From Chryseobacterium nepalense (lineage in GTDB: Bacteria > Bacteroidota > Bacteroidia > Flavobacteriales > Weeksellaceae), in assembly GCF_023195755.1 (NCBI RefSeq), contig NZ_CP096203.1, forward strand, positions 3,348,001 to 3,412,000: a stretch of DNA of 64,000 nucleotides. Direction: 5' to 3'. The stretch's first letter is position 1. Each line of letters opens with the position of its first letter. A program made the position numbers and the translations under genes. This document shows positions 9,822 through 18,382 of the stretch, piece by piece. The notes under the pieces were generated by a model. The model saw only the letters and a list, made by a program, of their open reading frames with translations. It did not search any database and was not told the DNA's origin.

Positions 9822-9920
9822 TGTATCAGGATATGCAATGTAGCAATAATTATCACAGCCTTCCATTGTTGTTTCTTACTATTGTTACATTGTACATCGG
9901 TGTATTGATAAATTGATATG
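9822..9920. repeat. Inverted octamer-type repeat
   Basis: Degenerate 8-bp units (such as ATGTATCA and ATGTAGCA) in the left arm face units of the opposite sense (TATTGTTACATTGTACATC and so on) in the right arm. The element lies between the divergently transcribed pssA and the LTA-synthase-like gene. It resembles the element at 41163-41258. Confidence 0.6.
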
Positions 9921-9941
9921 TTACCAGATTAATTTTTGATG

Positions 9942-9949
9942 TAAATTTG
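9942..9949 (+). promoter_or_regulatory. -7 element 3 nt before the start codon
   Basis: TAAATTTG matches the Bacteroidetes -7 consensus TAnnTTTG and ends 3 nt before the ATG at 9953. Transcription would therefore begin at or next to the start codon. I see no convincing -33 TTG at the right distance. Confidence 0.5.
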
Positions 9950-9952
9950 CGC

Positions 9953-11884
9953 ATGAAATTTTTTAAGGAGTTTAGAAAACAGGAGATTCTGCTGCTTTTA
10001 TACAGGATCTTTTTAGCCTATTTTTTCTATCAGATCGCAAGATTTTTGTTTTGGTACTTCAACAGGGATTTAATAAAGATTGATTCGCTGCAGGATTATT
10101 TCAGTCTTTCCTTCCACGGAATTGCATTTGATACCACGGCAATTTTATATGTCAATGCGCTTTTTATTCTTTTAAGTATTATTCCTGTTATCGTCAACAC
10201 CAAAAAAAATTACCAGAAGTTTCTTTTCTGGCTGTACTTTATTACCAATGGAATCGCTTATGCCATGAATTTTGGAGATATAGTGTACTTTAGATTTTCG
10301 CAGATGAGGCTTACATCGGCTGCGCTTCAGGTGGCACAACATGAAAACAATATTTTTAAGGTTTTTACATCCTCAATCGCTCAGAATCCATTTGTGATTA
10401 TTTGGTTTGTTCTTTTGATGGCACTGTGGATTTTTCTCTATAAAAAAATAAAAGTTCAGGAAAATAAGCCTGATCGATTGGTTCCTTACTTCTTGTGGTC
10501 CACAATAACGCTTTGCTTAATTGCTGTTCTCGCTGTCGGCGGAATACGAGGGGATTTCAAACACAGTACAAGACCGATCAACCTGGTAGATGCCAATCGT
10601 TTTGCCAAGCTGCCTTCCCAGGGAAATATGGTGCTGAACAGTACGTTTTCGTTCTTCAGGACTTTGAATACGAACAATTTTAAAGAAGTTCATTTCGTTG
10701 ACGAAAAATTTATAGAAGAAAATATTCATCCTTATAAATTGTATGAAAGGAGAGTTGAAGATAAACCCAATATCGTTATTTTTATCGTAGAATCTTTTGG
10801 GAGAGAATATTCGGGAGCCTTCAATAGGGATAAGAATATTAAAGATTATGTTTCCTATACCCCGTTTATCGACAGTCTTGCTGATCAAAGTCTTATTTTT
10901 CCGAATACTTTTGCCAACGGAAGACAGTCTATTCATGGAATGAGTTCCGTACTGGCCGGAATTCCGAGCCTTACGGATGCGTTTACCAGTTCGCCATATT
11001 CCAACCAGAAAATACAGTCTATTGTTTCGGTTTGTAATGAAATGGGGTATGATACGTCTTTTTATCACGGTGCTCCGAACGGTTCAATGGGTTTTTTAGG
11101 TTTTGGAAATATTCTGGGCTTTAAACATTATTTTGGAAAAACGGAATACAATAACGACAATGATTTTGATGGAATGTGGGCCATCTGGGATGAACCGTTT
11201 TTACAATATTTTGCTAAAAATACGGGGAAAAAACAGCCCTTTATGGCTACGGTTTTCACGGCATCTTCTCATCATCCCTTCAAGATTCCCGAAAAATATA
11301 ATGGAAAATTCAAAAAAGGAAAAAATCCGATGCATGAACCTATTCAGTATACGGATTATGCCATAAAAAAATACTTTGAAACGGCTAAAAAGCAGCCCTG
11401 GTTTAAAAATACCATTTTTGTTTTCACGGGAGACCATACCAATGAAGTGTTTTATCCCGAATACGAAAAGATCATGAACCGTTTTGCCGTTCCCCTGATT
11501 TTCTATTCTCCCAATCCTGAATACCATCTCAAAGGCGTAAACCCTGAATTTGCTCAGCAGATTGATATCTATCCTACATTAGCAGATCTCATCGGATACA
11601 ATAAAAAAATCAGAAGTTGGGGAAGAAGTCTGGTAAATGAAAATCAGGAAACTCCGATTATTGCCAATTCGGACGGTGCCGTGGAGCAATTTATTATCGG
11701 CAATTATATATACCGATTTGATGGTAAGGAGATCGTGGGTGTTTTTGAAAAAACAGATCTTGGACTTGAGAAAAATCTCCTGGATCATTTGAAAAATAAA
11801 CCTGAAGTCCAAAAAGGAATGCTTATTGCCAAAGCATGGTATCAGGATTATATGGACAGAGTGATTAACAGAAAGCTATATTAA
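9953..11884 (+). CDS. LTA synthase family / sulfatase-fold phosphoglycerol transferase
   Basis: 643 residues from the ATG at 9953; a TTG two codons earlier overlaps the -7 box and is unlikely. About five transmembrane helices occupy the first 200 residues. An extracytoplasmic alkaline-phosphatase/sulfatase fold follows: metal-binding Glu in IVESFGREY (about 277-285), the putative nucleophile region NTFANGRQSIHGMSS, His residues in ASSHHPFKIP and the Asp-His pair in FTGDHTNE. LTA synthases and their Gram-negative relatives transfer glycerol phosphate or similar head groups on the outer face of the inner membrane. The substrate here cannot be read from sequence. Confidence 0.85.
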   Translation: MKFFKEFRKQEILLLLYRIFLAYFFYQIARFLFWYFNRDLIKIDSLQDYFSLSFHGIAFDTTAILYVNALFILLSIIPVIVNTKKNYQKFLFWLYFITNGIAYAMNFGDIVYFRFSQMRLTSAALQVAQHENNIFKVFTSSIAQNPFVIIWFVLLMALWIFLYKKIKVQENKPDRLVPYFLWSTITLCLIAVLAVGGIRGDFKHSTRPINLVDANRFAKLPSQGNMVLNSTFSFFRTLNTNNFKEVHFVDEKFIEENIHPYKLYERRVEDKPNIVIFIVESFGREYSGAFNRDKNIKDYVSYTPFIDSLADQSLIFPNTFANGRQSIHGMSSVLAGIPSLTDAFTSSPYSNQKIQSIVSVCNEMGYDTSFYHGAPNGSMGFLGFGNILGFKHYFGKTEYNNDNDFDGMWAIWDEPFLQYFAKNTGKKQPFMATVFTASSHHPFKIPEKYNGKFKKGKNPMHEPIQYTDYAIKKYFETAKKQPWFKNTIFVFTGDHTNEVFYPEYEKIMNRFAVPLIFYSPNPEYHLKGVNPEFAQQIDIYPTLADLIGYNKKIRSWGRSLVNENQETPIIANSDGAVEQFIIGNYIYRFDGKEIVGVFEKTDLGLEKNLLDHLKNKPEVQKGMLIAKAWYQDYMDRVINRKLY

Positions 11885-12032
11885 TTTATAGAAATACTTT
11901 AACTATTTGATTTAAAGTGAATCTATAATAATATGTTCAGGATAACAAAAATTTTTGTTATGTGAAAATTAATTTCTATTTTTAGCGATATAGATAACAA
12001 AATAATGTATTTGAAATTAAAACTATAAGAAT

Positions 12033-12449
12033 ATGAGAAAATTATTATTAACCTTCATTCTTTCTTTTGTCGGCGTTTTATCGTTCGCTCAGATTGAAGG
12101 AAAATGGAAAACAATAGATGACGAGACAAAACAGGCAAAATCTATTGTGGAAATCTATAAAAAAGGAGACCAGTACTACGGAAAAGTGTCCCAGCTTTTG
12201 ATAAAGCCTGCCAATCCGAACTGTGTAGATTGTAAAGATGACAGAAAAAACAAGCCTATTCTTGGGATGGAAATTATCAGAGGGTTGAAAAAAGAAGGTG
12301 ATGAATTCACCGGAGGAACTATTACCGATCCCAAAACGGGGAAAACTTACAAGTGTACCATCAAAAGAGAGGGAGATAAGCTTAACGTAAGAGGGTATCT
12401 TGGTTTTTCTCTTATCGGAAGAACACAGACCTGGTATAAGGTTAATTAA
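12033..12449 (+). CDS. DUF2147 domain exported protein
   Basis: 138 residues with a signal peptide (residues 1-19, ending SFAQ). The mature part opens with IEGKWKTIDDETKQAKSIV and contains a CVDC pair (NPNCVDCKDD). It ends with the GYLGFSLIGRTQTWYKV block typical of DUF2147, a small beta-rich periplasmic domain of unknown role. Monocistronic by position, with a strong terminator 28 bp after the stop. Confidence 0.82.
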   Translation: MRKLLLTFILSFVGVLSFAQIEGKWKTIDDETKQAKSIVEIYKKGDQYYGKVSQLLIKPANPNCVDCKDDRKNKPILGMEIIRGLKKEGDEFTGGTITDPKTGKTYKCTIKREGDKLNVRGYLGFSLIGRTQTWYKVN

Positions 12450-12477
12450 TTTTTAGCATTAATAAAAAAATAATACA

Positions 12478-12507
12478 CGGCATTTCAGAAATGAAATGCC
12501 GTTTTTG
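12478..12507 (+). terminator. Intrinsic terminator
   Basis: A perfect 10-bp stem CGGCATTTCA/TGAAATGCCG closes on a GAAA tetraloop and runs into TTTTTG. It ends the DUF2147 gene. Confidence 0.88.
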
Positions 12508-12560
12508 TTATGTAATAATAAAAAAACACTATTTTTGTACTCTAAATTTTTCAAATAAAT

Positions 12561-13541
12561 ATGGCAGAATATACTTTTCGTGAGGTAATTGCACAGGCAA
12601 TGAGCGAGGAAATGCGTAAAGACGAATCCATCTTTTTAATGGGGGAGGAAGTAGCAGAATACAACGGTGCATATAAAGCTTCAAAAGGAATGCTTGATGA
12701 ATTTGGTCCAAAGAGAGTAATCGATACACCTATCGCAGAGCTTGGTTTTACAGGGATTGCTGTAGGAGCTGCGATGAATGGTAACAGACCAATTGTAGAG
12801 TATATGACATTCAATTTCTCATTGGTTGGTATTGATCAGATTATCAATAATGCGGCAAAAATCCGTCAAATGAGTGGCGGACAGTGGAATTGTCCTATCG
12901 TTTTCCGTGGTCCTACTGCTTCTGCAGGTCAATTAGGTGCTACTCACTCTCAGGCTTTCGAAAACTGGTTTGCCAATATTCCGGGGCTAAAAGTAGTGGT
13001 TCCATCAAACCCATATGATGCAAAAGGATTATTGAAAACAGCAATTCAGGATAATGATCCTGTAATTTTCATGGAGTCTGAACAGATGTACGGAGATAAA
13101 ATGGAAATTCCTGAGGAAGAATATTATTTACCAATCGGAAAGGCTGACATTAAAAAAGAAGGGAGCGATGTAACTTTGGTATCTTTCGGGAAAATCATGA
13201 AGCTTGCGATTCAGGCAGCTGAAGATTTGGCTAAAGAAGGAATTTCCGTGGAAGTAATTGACCTTAGAACGGTTCGTCCTCTGGATTATGATACTGTTTT
13301 AGCTTCAGTTAAGAAAACAAACAGATTGGTTGTGCTGGAAGAAGCGTGGCCGTTTGGTTCCGTAGCTTCAGAAATCACTTATATGGTACAGCAGAAAGCA
13401 TTTGATTATCTTGATGCGCCTATCAAGAGAATTACAACTCCTGACGCGCCGGCTCCTTACTCTGCTGCTTTATTCGCAGAATGGTTTCCGAAACTTGAAA
13501 AAGTGAAAGAAGAAATCAAAAAAGCGATGTACGTAAAATAA
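12561..13541 (+). CDS. pdhB: Pyruvate dehydrogenase E1 component, beta subunit
   Basis: 326 residues. This is the beta chain of the thiamine-diphosphate-dependent E1 heterotetramer, which decarboxylates pyruvate and feeds acetyl groups to E2. The family landmarks are present: TFREVIAQAMSEEM at the start, DTPIAELGFTGIAVGAAM with the ThDP-activating Glu, QMSGGQWNCPIVFRGP, THSQAFENWFANIPGLKV and the C-terminal RITTPDAPAPYS. A -7 element TATTTTTG lies at 12530-12537, about 23 nt before the ATG. No alpha subunit gene is next to it, so E1 alpha is encoded elsewhere. Confidence 0.93.
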   Translation: MAEYTFREVIAQAMSEEMRKDESIFLMGEEVAEYNGAYKASKGMLDEFGPKRVIDTPIAELGFTGIAVGAAMNGNRPIVEYMTFNFSLVGIDQIINNAAKIRQMSGGQWNCPIVFRGPTASAGQLGATHSQAFENWFANIPGLKVVVPSNPYDAKGLLKTAIQDNDPVIFMESEQMYGDKMEIPEEEYYLPIGKADIKKEGSDVTLVSFGKIMKLAIQAAEDLAKEGISVEVIDLRTVRPLDYDTVLASVKKTNRLVVLEEAWPFGSVASEITYMVQQKAFDYLDAPIKRITTPDAPAPYSAALFAEWFPKLEKVKEEIKKAMYVK

Positions 13542-13561
13542 TTAACATAATTATAGAGAAA

Positions 13562-13585
13562 AACTTCCGAAAGGAAGTTTTTTCA
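13562..13585 (+). terminator. Intrinsic terminator of pdhB
   Basis: AACTTCC and GGAAGTT pair around a GAAA tetraloop and are followed by TTTTTC. Confidence 0.82.
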
Positions 13586-13620
13586 TTTATTATATTCATG
13601 AAGAAAAATTCTTGGGGTTG

Positions 13621-13639
13621 TAAATTTGATTTAAATTTG
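13621..13639 (+). promoter_or_regulatory. Tandem -7 elements before kup
   Basis: Two exact TAAATTTG boxes lie 11 bp apart (13621-13628 and 13632-13639), 34 and 23 nt before the kup ATG. Either or both could be used. Confidence 0.5.
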
Positions 13640-13662
13640 CGCTTTTAAATAAATTAGCTAAT

Positions 13663-15657
13663 ATGGCAGAAGTTGTAGAAAGCGGTCATCACTTTGACAT
13701 TAAAAAGCTTTCTTTCATTGGAGTTTTGGTTTCTCTGGGTATTGTTTTCGGAGATATTGGTACTTCGCCGCTTTACGTAATGAAAGCAATCGTAAACGCA
13801 AGAGAAAGCGGAAGCACGATGCCTTTCAACGAATATATTGAAGGTGCACTTTCCTGTATTATATGGACTCTTACGCTTCAGACCACTATCAAATATGTTA
13901 TTATTGCTCTTCGGGCGGATAATAAAGGAGAAGGCGGAATTCTTGCCTTATTTTCACTGGTAAAAAATCTTAAAAAAGGCTGGCTTTATCTTATTGCTAT
14001 TGTAGGAGCGGCTGCACTTATTGCTGATGGAGTCATTACTCCTTCTCTTACTGTAATGTCGGCTATTGAAGGTCTTGAGATCTACAATCCACACACGCCA
14101 GTAGTTCCTATTACTATTGGGATTTTGATCATCATTTTCTTTGTTCAACAATTTGGGACCAGCTTTATCGGGAAATTTTTCGGGCCTGTAATGGTGATAT
14201 GGTTTCTGGTTTTAGGGGGGCTTGGTGTATCTCATTTAAGCGAAAATATGGAAATCCTAAGGTCATTCAATCCGTATTACGCATATAAACTGATTGTTAA
14301 TTCTCCGAGTGCTATTATTATTTTAGGAGCCGTTTTTCTTTGTACAACAGGAGCTGAGGCACTGTATTCCGACTTGGGACATTGTGGCGCAAAAAATATC
14401 AGGGTAAGCTGGGGTTTTGTGAAAATCATGCTGGTTTTAAATTATCTTGGCCAGGGAGCCTGGCTTTTAACAAACTATACCAAACCTGGTTTTTCAGTGG
14501 TTAATCCTTTCTTCGGAATTATGGAAGAGTGGATGGTGATTCCGGGAGTTATTTTGGCAACAGCTGCTGCAATTATTGCAAGTCAGGCCTTAATTACAGG
14601 TTCATTTACCATTTTCTCAGAAGCAATGTCTCTGAACTTATGGCCGAATCAGAAAATCGATTATCCTTCAGGAGTAAAAGGACAAATGTACATTCCGAGA
14701 ATCAACTGGGGGCTTTTGCTATTCTGTATTGTTGTAGTACTGCACTTTAAAGAATCCGGAAAAATGGAAGCAGCCTATGGTTTATCCATCACTGTAACCA
14801 TGTTGATGACAACCGTTCTGCTGGTTTTCTGGCTGTTGAAAAAAAGAGTCAACAAATTATTTATACTGGTTTTCGCACTGGTATATATGGCAATAGAACT
14901 GGGCTTCTTCAGCGCCAACGTAATTAAGTTCATGGAAGGAGGCTGGATTACAGTAGTATTGGCAGGATCAATAGGAATTTGCATGTATGCATGGTACAAC
15001 GGGAGATCTATTAAAACTAAATTTATCAAATTTATCAAGCTGGAAACATATATTCCAATCATCAAAGACATGAAGCTTGATGAAACAATTCCTAAATATG
15101 CCACCAATCTTGCTTATCTGAGCCGTGCTAAAAAAAATGACGAAATAGAATCAAAAATTATCTATTCTATTATTAAAAAACAACCCAAAAGGGCAGATCA
15201 TTACTTTATCCTGGCTATTACCAATCAGGAAGATCCTTATACTTTCAAATATACCGTGGATGAAGTTCTGCCGGGAACAATTTATAAGATCAATTTCATG
15301 TTAGGCTTTAAGATCGACAGGAGAATCAATGATTATTTTGATATGGTTCTGAGAGACATGATGGCAGACGGAACAATTCCTTCAAGAAGCAGCCACCCTT
15401 CACTAAGAGCTCATAATATTCCGCCGGATCTTAAATATGTGATCATAGATAATACCTATATCAACGATATCCTTCTTACTGTAAAAGAGAAAATTATCCT
15501 TAATATTTATAATTTTGTTAAATATATCGGAAGTGATGATTTCAAAGCATGGGGAATCACTTCACATAATGTAGTGGTGGAATCTGCACCGATGACAGAA
15601 GACTGCGTAAGTAAATCGAGAATAGAACAATGCGGTTTCATCCGTCACAATAGTTAA
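13663..15657 (+). CDS. kup: KUP family potassium transporter
   Basis: 664 residues. Kup/Trk-D type proton-coupled potassium uptake protein of the inner membrane. The family signature VFGDIGTSPLYV lies at about 28-39, followed by about twelve transmembrane helices up to residue 450. GEGGILALFSLV and the acidic GAEALYSDLGHCG stretch are characteristic of the family. The soluble C-terminal domain (about 455-664) is full length. No neighbouring kdp or trk genes are present. Transcribed alone, 65 bp upstream of the Fur-like regulator. Confidence 0.93.
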   Translation: MAEVVESGHHFDIKKLSFIGVLVSLGIVFGDIGTSPLYVMKAIVNARESGSTMPFNEYIEGALSCIIWTLTLQTTIKYVIIALRADNKGEGGILALFSLVKNLKKGWLYLIAIVGAAALIADGVITPSLTVMSAIEGLEIYNPHTPVVPITIGILIIIFFVQQFGTSFIGKFFGPVMVIWFLVLGGLGVSHLSENMEILRSFNPYYAYKLIVNSPSAIIILGAVFLCTTGAEALYSDLGHCGAKNIRVSWGFVKIMLVLNYLGQGAWLLTNYTKPGFSVVNPFFGIMEEWMVIPGVILATAAAIIASQALITGSFTIFSEAMSLNLWPNQKIDYPSGVKGQMYIPRINWGLLLFCIVVVLHFKESGKMEAAYGLSITVTMLMTTVLLVFWLLKKRVNKLFILVFALVYMAIELGFFSANVIKFMEGGWITVVLAGSIGICMYAWYNGRSIKTKFIKFIKLETYIPIIKDMKLDETIPKYATNLAYLSRAKKNDEIESKIIYSIIKKQPKRADHYFILAITNQEDPYTFKYTVDEVLPGTIYKINFMLGFKIDRRINDYFDMVLRDMMADGTIPSRSSHPSLRAHNIPPDLKYVIIDNTYINDILLTVKEKIILNIYNFVKYIGSDDFKAWGITSHNVVVESAPMTEDCVSKSRIEQCGFIRHNS

Positions 15658-15724
15658 ATTCTTTAACATTCCGGTACAATATGTATTTAAATAAAAATCA
15701 ATAAATTTGTATATAATTTTTTTG

Positions 15725-16198
15725 ATGGATACAATACAAAAAGAAAAAAATATTGCACTGATTAAAGATGTTTTAAGAAACTACTTACTTGAAAAAGGTT
15801 TCAGAAACACTCCTGAACGATATACAATATTAGAAGAAATATACAGTATGGATCATCACTTTAATGTTGATGATCTGTACCTTTTGATGCTGCAGAAAAA
15901 ATATCACGTTTCCAAAGCGACTATTTATAATACTATTGAGATCTTTCTCGATGCGGGCCTGATCCGTAAACATCAGTTCGGAGAGAAAACATTAACCTCT
16001 TCTTCCTACGAAAAATCTTATTTCGATAAGCAGCATGATCACCTTGTGATCTATAAAAAAGATTCTGATAAGGAAATTGAGGAAATTATAGAATTTTGCG
16101 ATCCGAGAATCCAGGGAATTAAAGAAGCTATTGAAGAAGCATTCGGGGTGAAGATTGATTCTCATTCACTGTATTTTTATGGTACAAAGAATGACTAA
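15725..16198 (+). CDS. Fur family transcriptional regulator
   Basis: 157 residues from the ATG at 15725. A TTG six codons earlier lies inside the promoter box TAAATTTG (15702-15709) and is rejected. It has the N-terminal winged helix (RNTPERYTILEEIY to KATIYNTIEIFLDAGLI) and a Fur dimerisation domain with HHFNVDDLY and the metal-site motif DKQHDHLVIY. The CxxC pairs that bind structural zinc in most Fur proteins are absent; the only Cys is in EFCDPR. It probably represses genes in response to a metal such as Fe, Zn or Mn, but the metal cannot be assigned. The stop overlaps the start of the OstA-like gene by 8 nt, so the two are cotranscribed. Confidence 0.85.
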   Translation: MDTIQKEKNIALIKDVLRNYLLEKGFRNTPERYTILEEIYSMDHHFNVDDLYLLMLQKKYHVSKATIYNTIEIFLDAGLIRKHQFGEKTLTSSSYEKSYFDKQHDHLVIYKKDSDKEIEEIIEFCDPRIQGIKEAIEEAFGVKIDSHSLYFYGTKND

Positions 16199-17954
16199 CC
16201 GATCATTAAGACTGCTCACAGGTCTTTTTATTTGTATTTACTCTTTTATTTTTGCTCAGGACAACAATCAGAAACCTTTGCAGAAGGATCCTTATTTTAC
16301 TCCTAAAACGGTTCCGCAGAAAAATGCACCTCCTCCGGAAAAAGTGAAGCATATACATTCCGATGAATTGCGGAAGGACCCTGATAAATATGACGGAAAT
16401 AACTATTTTACCGGAAATGTGCAGTTTGAGCATCAGGGATCATTGCTGAATGCTGATCTCGTGATTGTGTATGAAGGGCAGAATTTTGTAAAAGCAGTAG
16501 GAAATGTAAAACTTCAGAATGCGGATGGTTCCGTAATTACTGCAGATGAAATGGAATATGACGGTAATACCCAACGCGGAATTGCTAGGAAAAACGTAGT
16601 GCTTACAGATCCTAAAGGAACGGTGATCAAAACAGAAACCATGTATTACGACAGGGTTTCGAATCAGGCATATTACAACACGGGAGGAACAATCAATGAT
16701 GGTAAAAGTACAACCTATTCCAAAACCGCAACCTATTTTCTGGCTACGAGAACCATTGACCTTTCCGGAAGAGTAAAAATCGAAGATGCGCAATACGTTC
16801 TGGAAGGTGACAATGTGGTTCAGAATCAGAATACCAACATTGTAAACATCAACGGTCCCACAACGATTATTAATAAAAAAAATCCGAAAAACCGTATCGT
16901 TACTGATAAAGGAAATTACAATACGAATACGAAAGAAGCTTTTCTATACAGGAATTCGAAAGTGTATTATAATGATAAAATCCTCACCGGAGATGAGATG
17001 TATTATAACCAACTCACAGGATTTGGTAAGGCAACAGGAAATGTAACAATTGATGATCCTAACGAAAGAAGATGGATAAAGGGCGGATATGGAGAGATCT
17101 TTGAAAAGAAAGATTCTGCCATGATGACGAAAAATCCTTATGCCGTGAAAGCACTGGAAAAAGATTCCATGTATTTTGCTGCAGAAAAGATCATATCGTT
17201 CCAAAGACCGGATTCTGCTAATATTAATGTTAAAAAAAGCTTTCTCCGGGCATTCAGGAAGGGAAGGTTTTACAAATCCAACGCGCAGGGAAGAGCCGAT
17301 TCTATTGCTTTCAATGAAACAGACGGTGTTTTGCATATGTACACAAAACCTATTTTATGGAGCAACGGAAAACAGGTAACCGGAGATAAAATTGAGGCCT
17401 ATTTTAATACTGAAAAAGAAAATATTGATTCTCTGAAAGTAATCGGAAATGCTTTTGCCATAAGCAAAGTAGATTCACTGAATATGAAAGATGAATTCAA
17501 CCAGGTAAAAGGAAAGCTGATGACAGTTTACTATGGAGAAGATAACAATATCAAAGAAGCTAAGGTAATCGGAAATGCGCAAGCAATTACATATTCTGAT
17601 GATGTAAACGCGCAAACGAAACAGAAAGAGAGAATCGGAATATCACTCAGTACATGCGGAATTATTGATGCTATCTTTGAAGAAAAAGCATTATACGTGG
17701 TAGAATGTAATATCGGTGCCAATTCAGATACTTATCCGATGAGTATGATTGAACCTGCAAAGCGAAAATTTCCGGATTTCAACTGGAATACCAAAGACAG
17801 GATACTAAAATGGCAGGATATTCTGGTAGATACACCTAATTACCCTGAAATAAAATATGAATCAGATACCACCCTTTATGATTCTGCACAGAAAGTTATC
17901 GATGATGAAAAGGCTAAAGAGGAAGCCAAAAAACCAAAAAGGGTTCGCAGATAA
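16191..17954 (+). CDS. OstA-like (LptA/LptD N-domain type) protein
   Basis: 587 residues from the ATG at 16191, chosen because it gives a clean signal peptide (residues 1-23, ending FIFAQ); an upstream ATG at 16155 lies inside the Fur gene. The mature protein is a run of beta-jellyroll OstA units, for example YFTGNVQFEHQGSLLNADLV, AVGNVKLQNADGSVITADEM and GNAFAISKVDSLNMKDEFNQ. It ends with a basic KPKRVRR tail. LptA-type domains shuttle lipopolysaccharide across the periplasm; this long multi-unit form is common in Bacteroidetes. There is no beta-barrel LptD domain. It overlaps the Fur-like gene by 8 nt. Confidence 0.85.
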   Translation: MTNRSLRLLTGLFICIYSFIFAQDNNQKPLQKDPYFTPKTVPQKNAPPPEKVKHIHSDELRKDPDKYDGNNYFTGNVQFEHQGSLLNADLVIVYEGQNFVKAVGNVKLQNADGSVITADEMEYDGNTQRGIARKNVVLTDPKGTVIKTETMYYDRVSNQAYYNTGGTINDGKSTTYSKTATYFLATRTIDLSGRVKIEDAQYVLEGDNVVQNQNTNIVNINGPTTIINKKNPKNRIVTDKGNYNTNTKEAFLYRNSKVYYNDKILTGDEMYYNQLTGFGKATGNVTIDDPNERRWIKGGYGEIFEKKDSAMMTKNPYAVKALEKDSMYFAAEKIISFQRPDSANINVKKSFLRAFRKGRFYKSNAQGRADSIAFNETDGVLHMYTKPILWSNGKQVTGDKIEAYFNTEKENIDSLKVIGNAFAISKVDSLNMKDEFNQVKGKLMTVYYGEDNNIKEAKVIGNAQAITYSDDVNAQTKQKERIGISLSTCGIIDAIFEEKALYVVECNIGANSDTYPMSMIEPAKRKFPDFNWNTKDRILKWQDILVDTPNYPEIKYESDTTLYDSAQKVIDDEKAKEEAKKPKRVRR

Positions 17955-17980
17955 AATCAAGTACAAAATTGATTATTGAT

Positions 17981-18018
17981 ACTCACCATTTTACTTCAAA
18001 AATGGTGAGTTATTTTTT
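17981..18018 (+). terminator. Intrinsic terminator of fur-ostA operon
   Basis: A 12-bp perfect stem ACTCACCATTTT/AAAATGGTGAGT with a 6-nt loop is followed by TATTTTTT. Confidence 0.88.
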
Positions 18019-18287
18019 ATAAACCTTTTGATATTGTATGTTTACCGCTTTTTTTATGAAAAATTCAAATAATTCAAATTATCTTTTTTCACTAATTTGT
18101 GAATATTAAATTCTCATATTAATTAAGGTTTAATAGCGTAATCATTTCATCAATTATGGAATTGAATTGTTATATGAGAAAAAAAATGCAATTTTTTTGA
18201 AAAATTTGTATTTGGAATAATTTTTTTGCATATATTTAAACCATAAATATTGTTAATCTATATTAATATTTTGTGATTTGGTGGTTT

Positions 18288-18317
18288 CGCTTACAGCTTC
18301 TGGCTGTAAGCGTTTTT
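18288..18317 (+). terminator. Orphan intrinsic terminator
   Basis: A perfect 10-bp stem CGCTTACAGC/GCTGTAAGCG with a 5-nt loop is followed by TTTTT. No protein gene lies between it and the previous terminator, so it may end a short untranslated RNA. Confidence 0.7.
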
Positions 18318-18382
18318 ATTTTACCACATTAATTTCGGCGTTTAATGAATGTTTTTTAGCTTTGCTGAAATTTTTCAATACA

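Larger units (their letters stand above)
17955..18382. other. Long AT-rich intergenic region
   Basis: 428 bp without a protein gene. It holds the terminator of the OstA-like gene, about 260 bp of very AT-rich sequence with no convincing open frame, a second hairpin terminator at 18288-18317 with no gene in front of it, and the -7 box TAGCTTTG (18357-18364) of the next gene. Confidence 0.6.

Noticed and set aside
15707..15724. TTG start of the Fur-like gene
   Set aside because: It lies inside the -7 box TAAATTTG; ATG 15725 is better placed.
18278..18382. Upstream start for the class III aminotransferase
   Set aside because: The extra residues read through the orphan hairpin terminator and the -7 box, and no family member has them.
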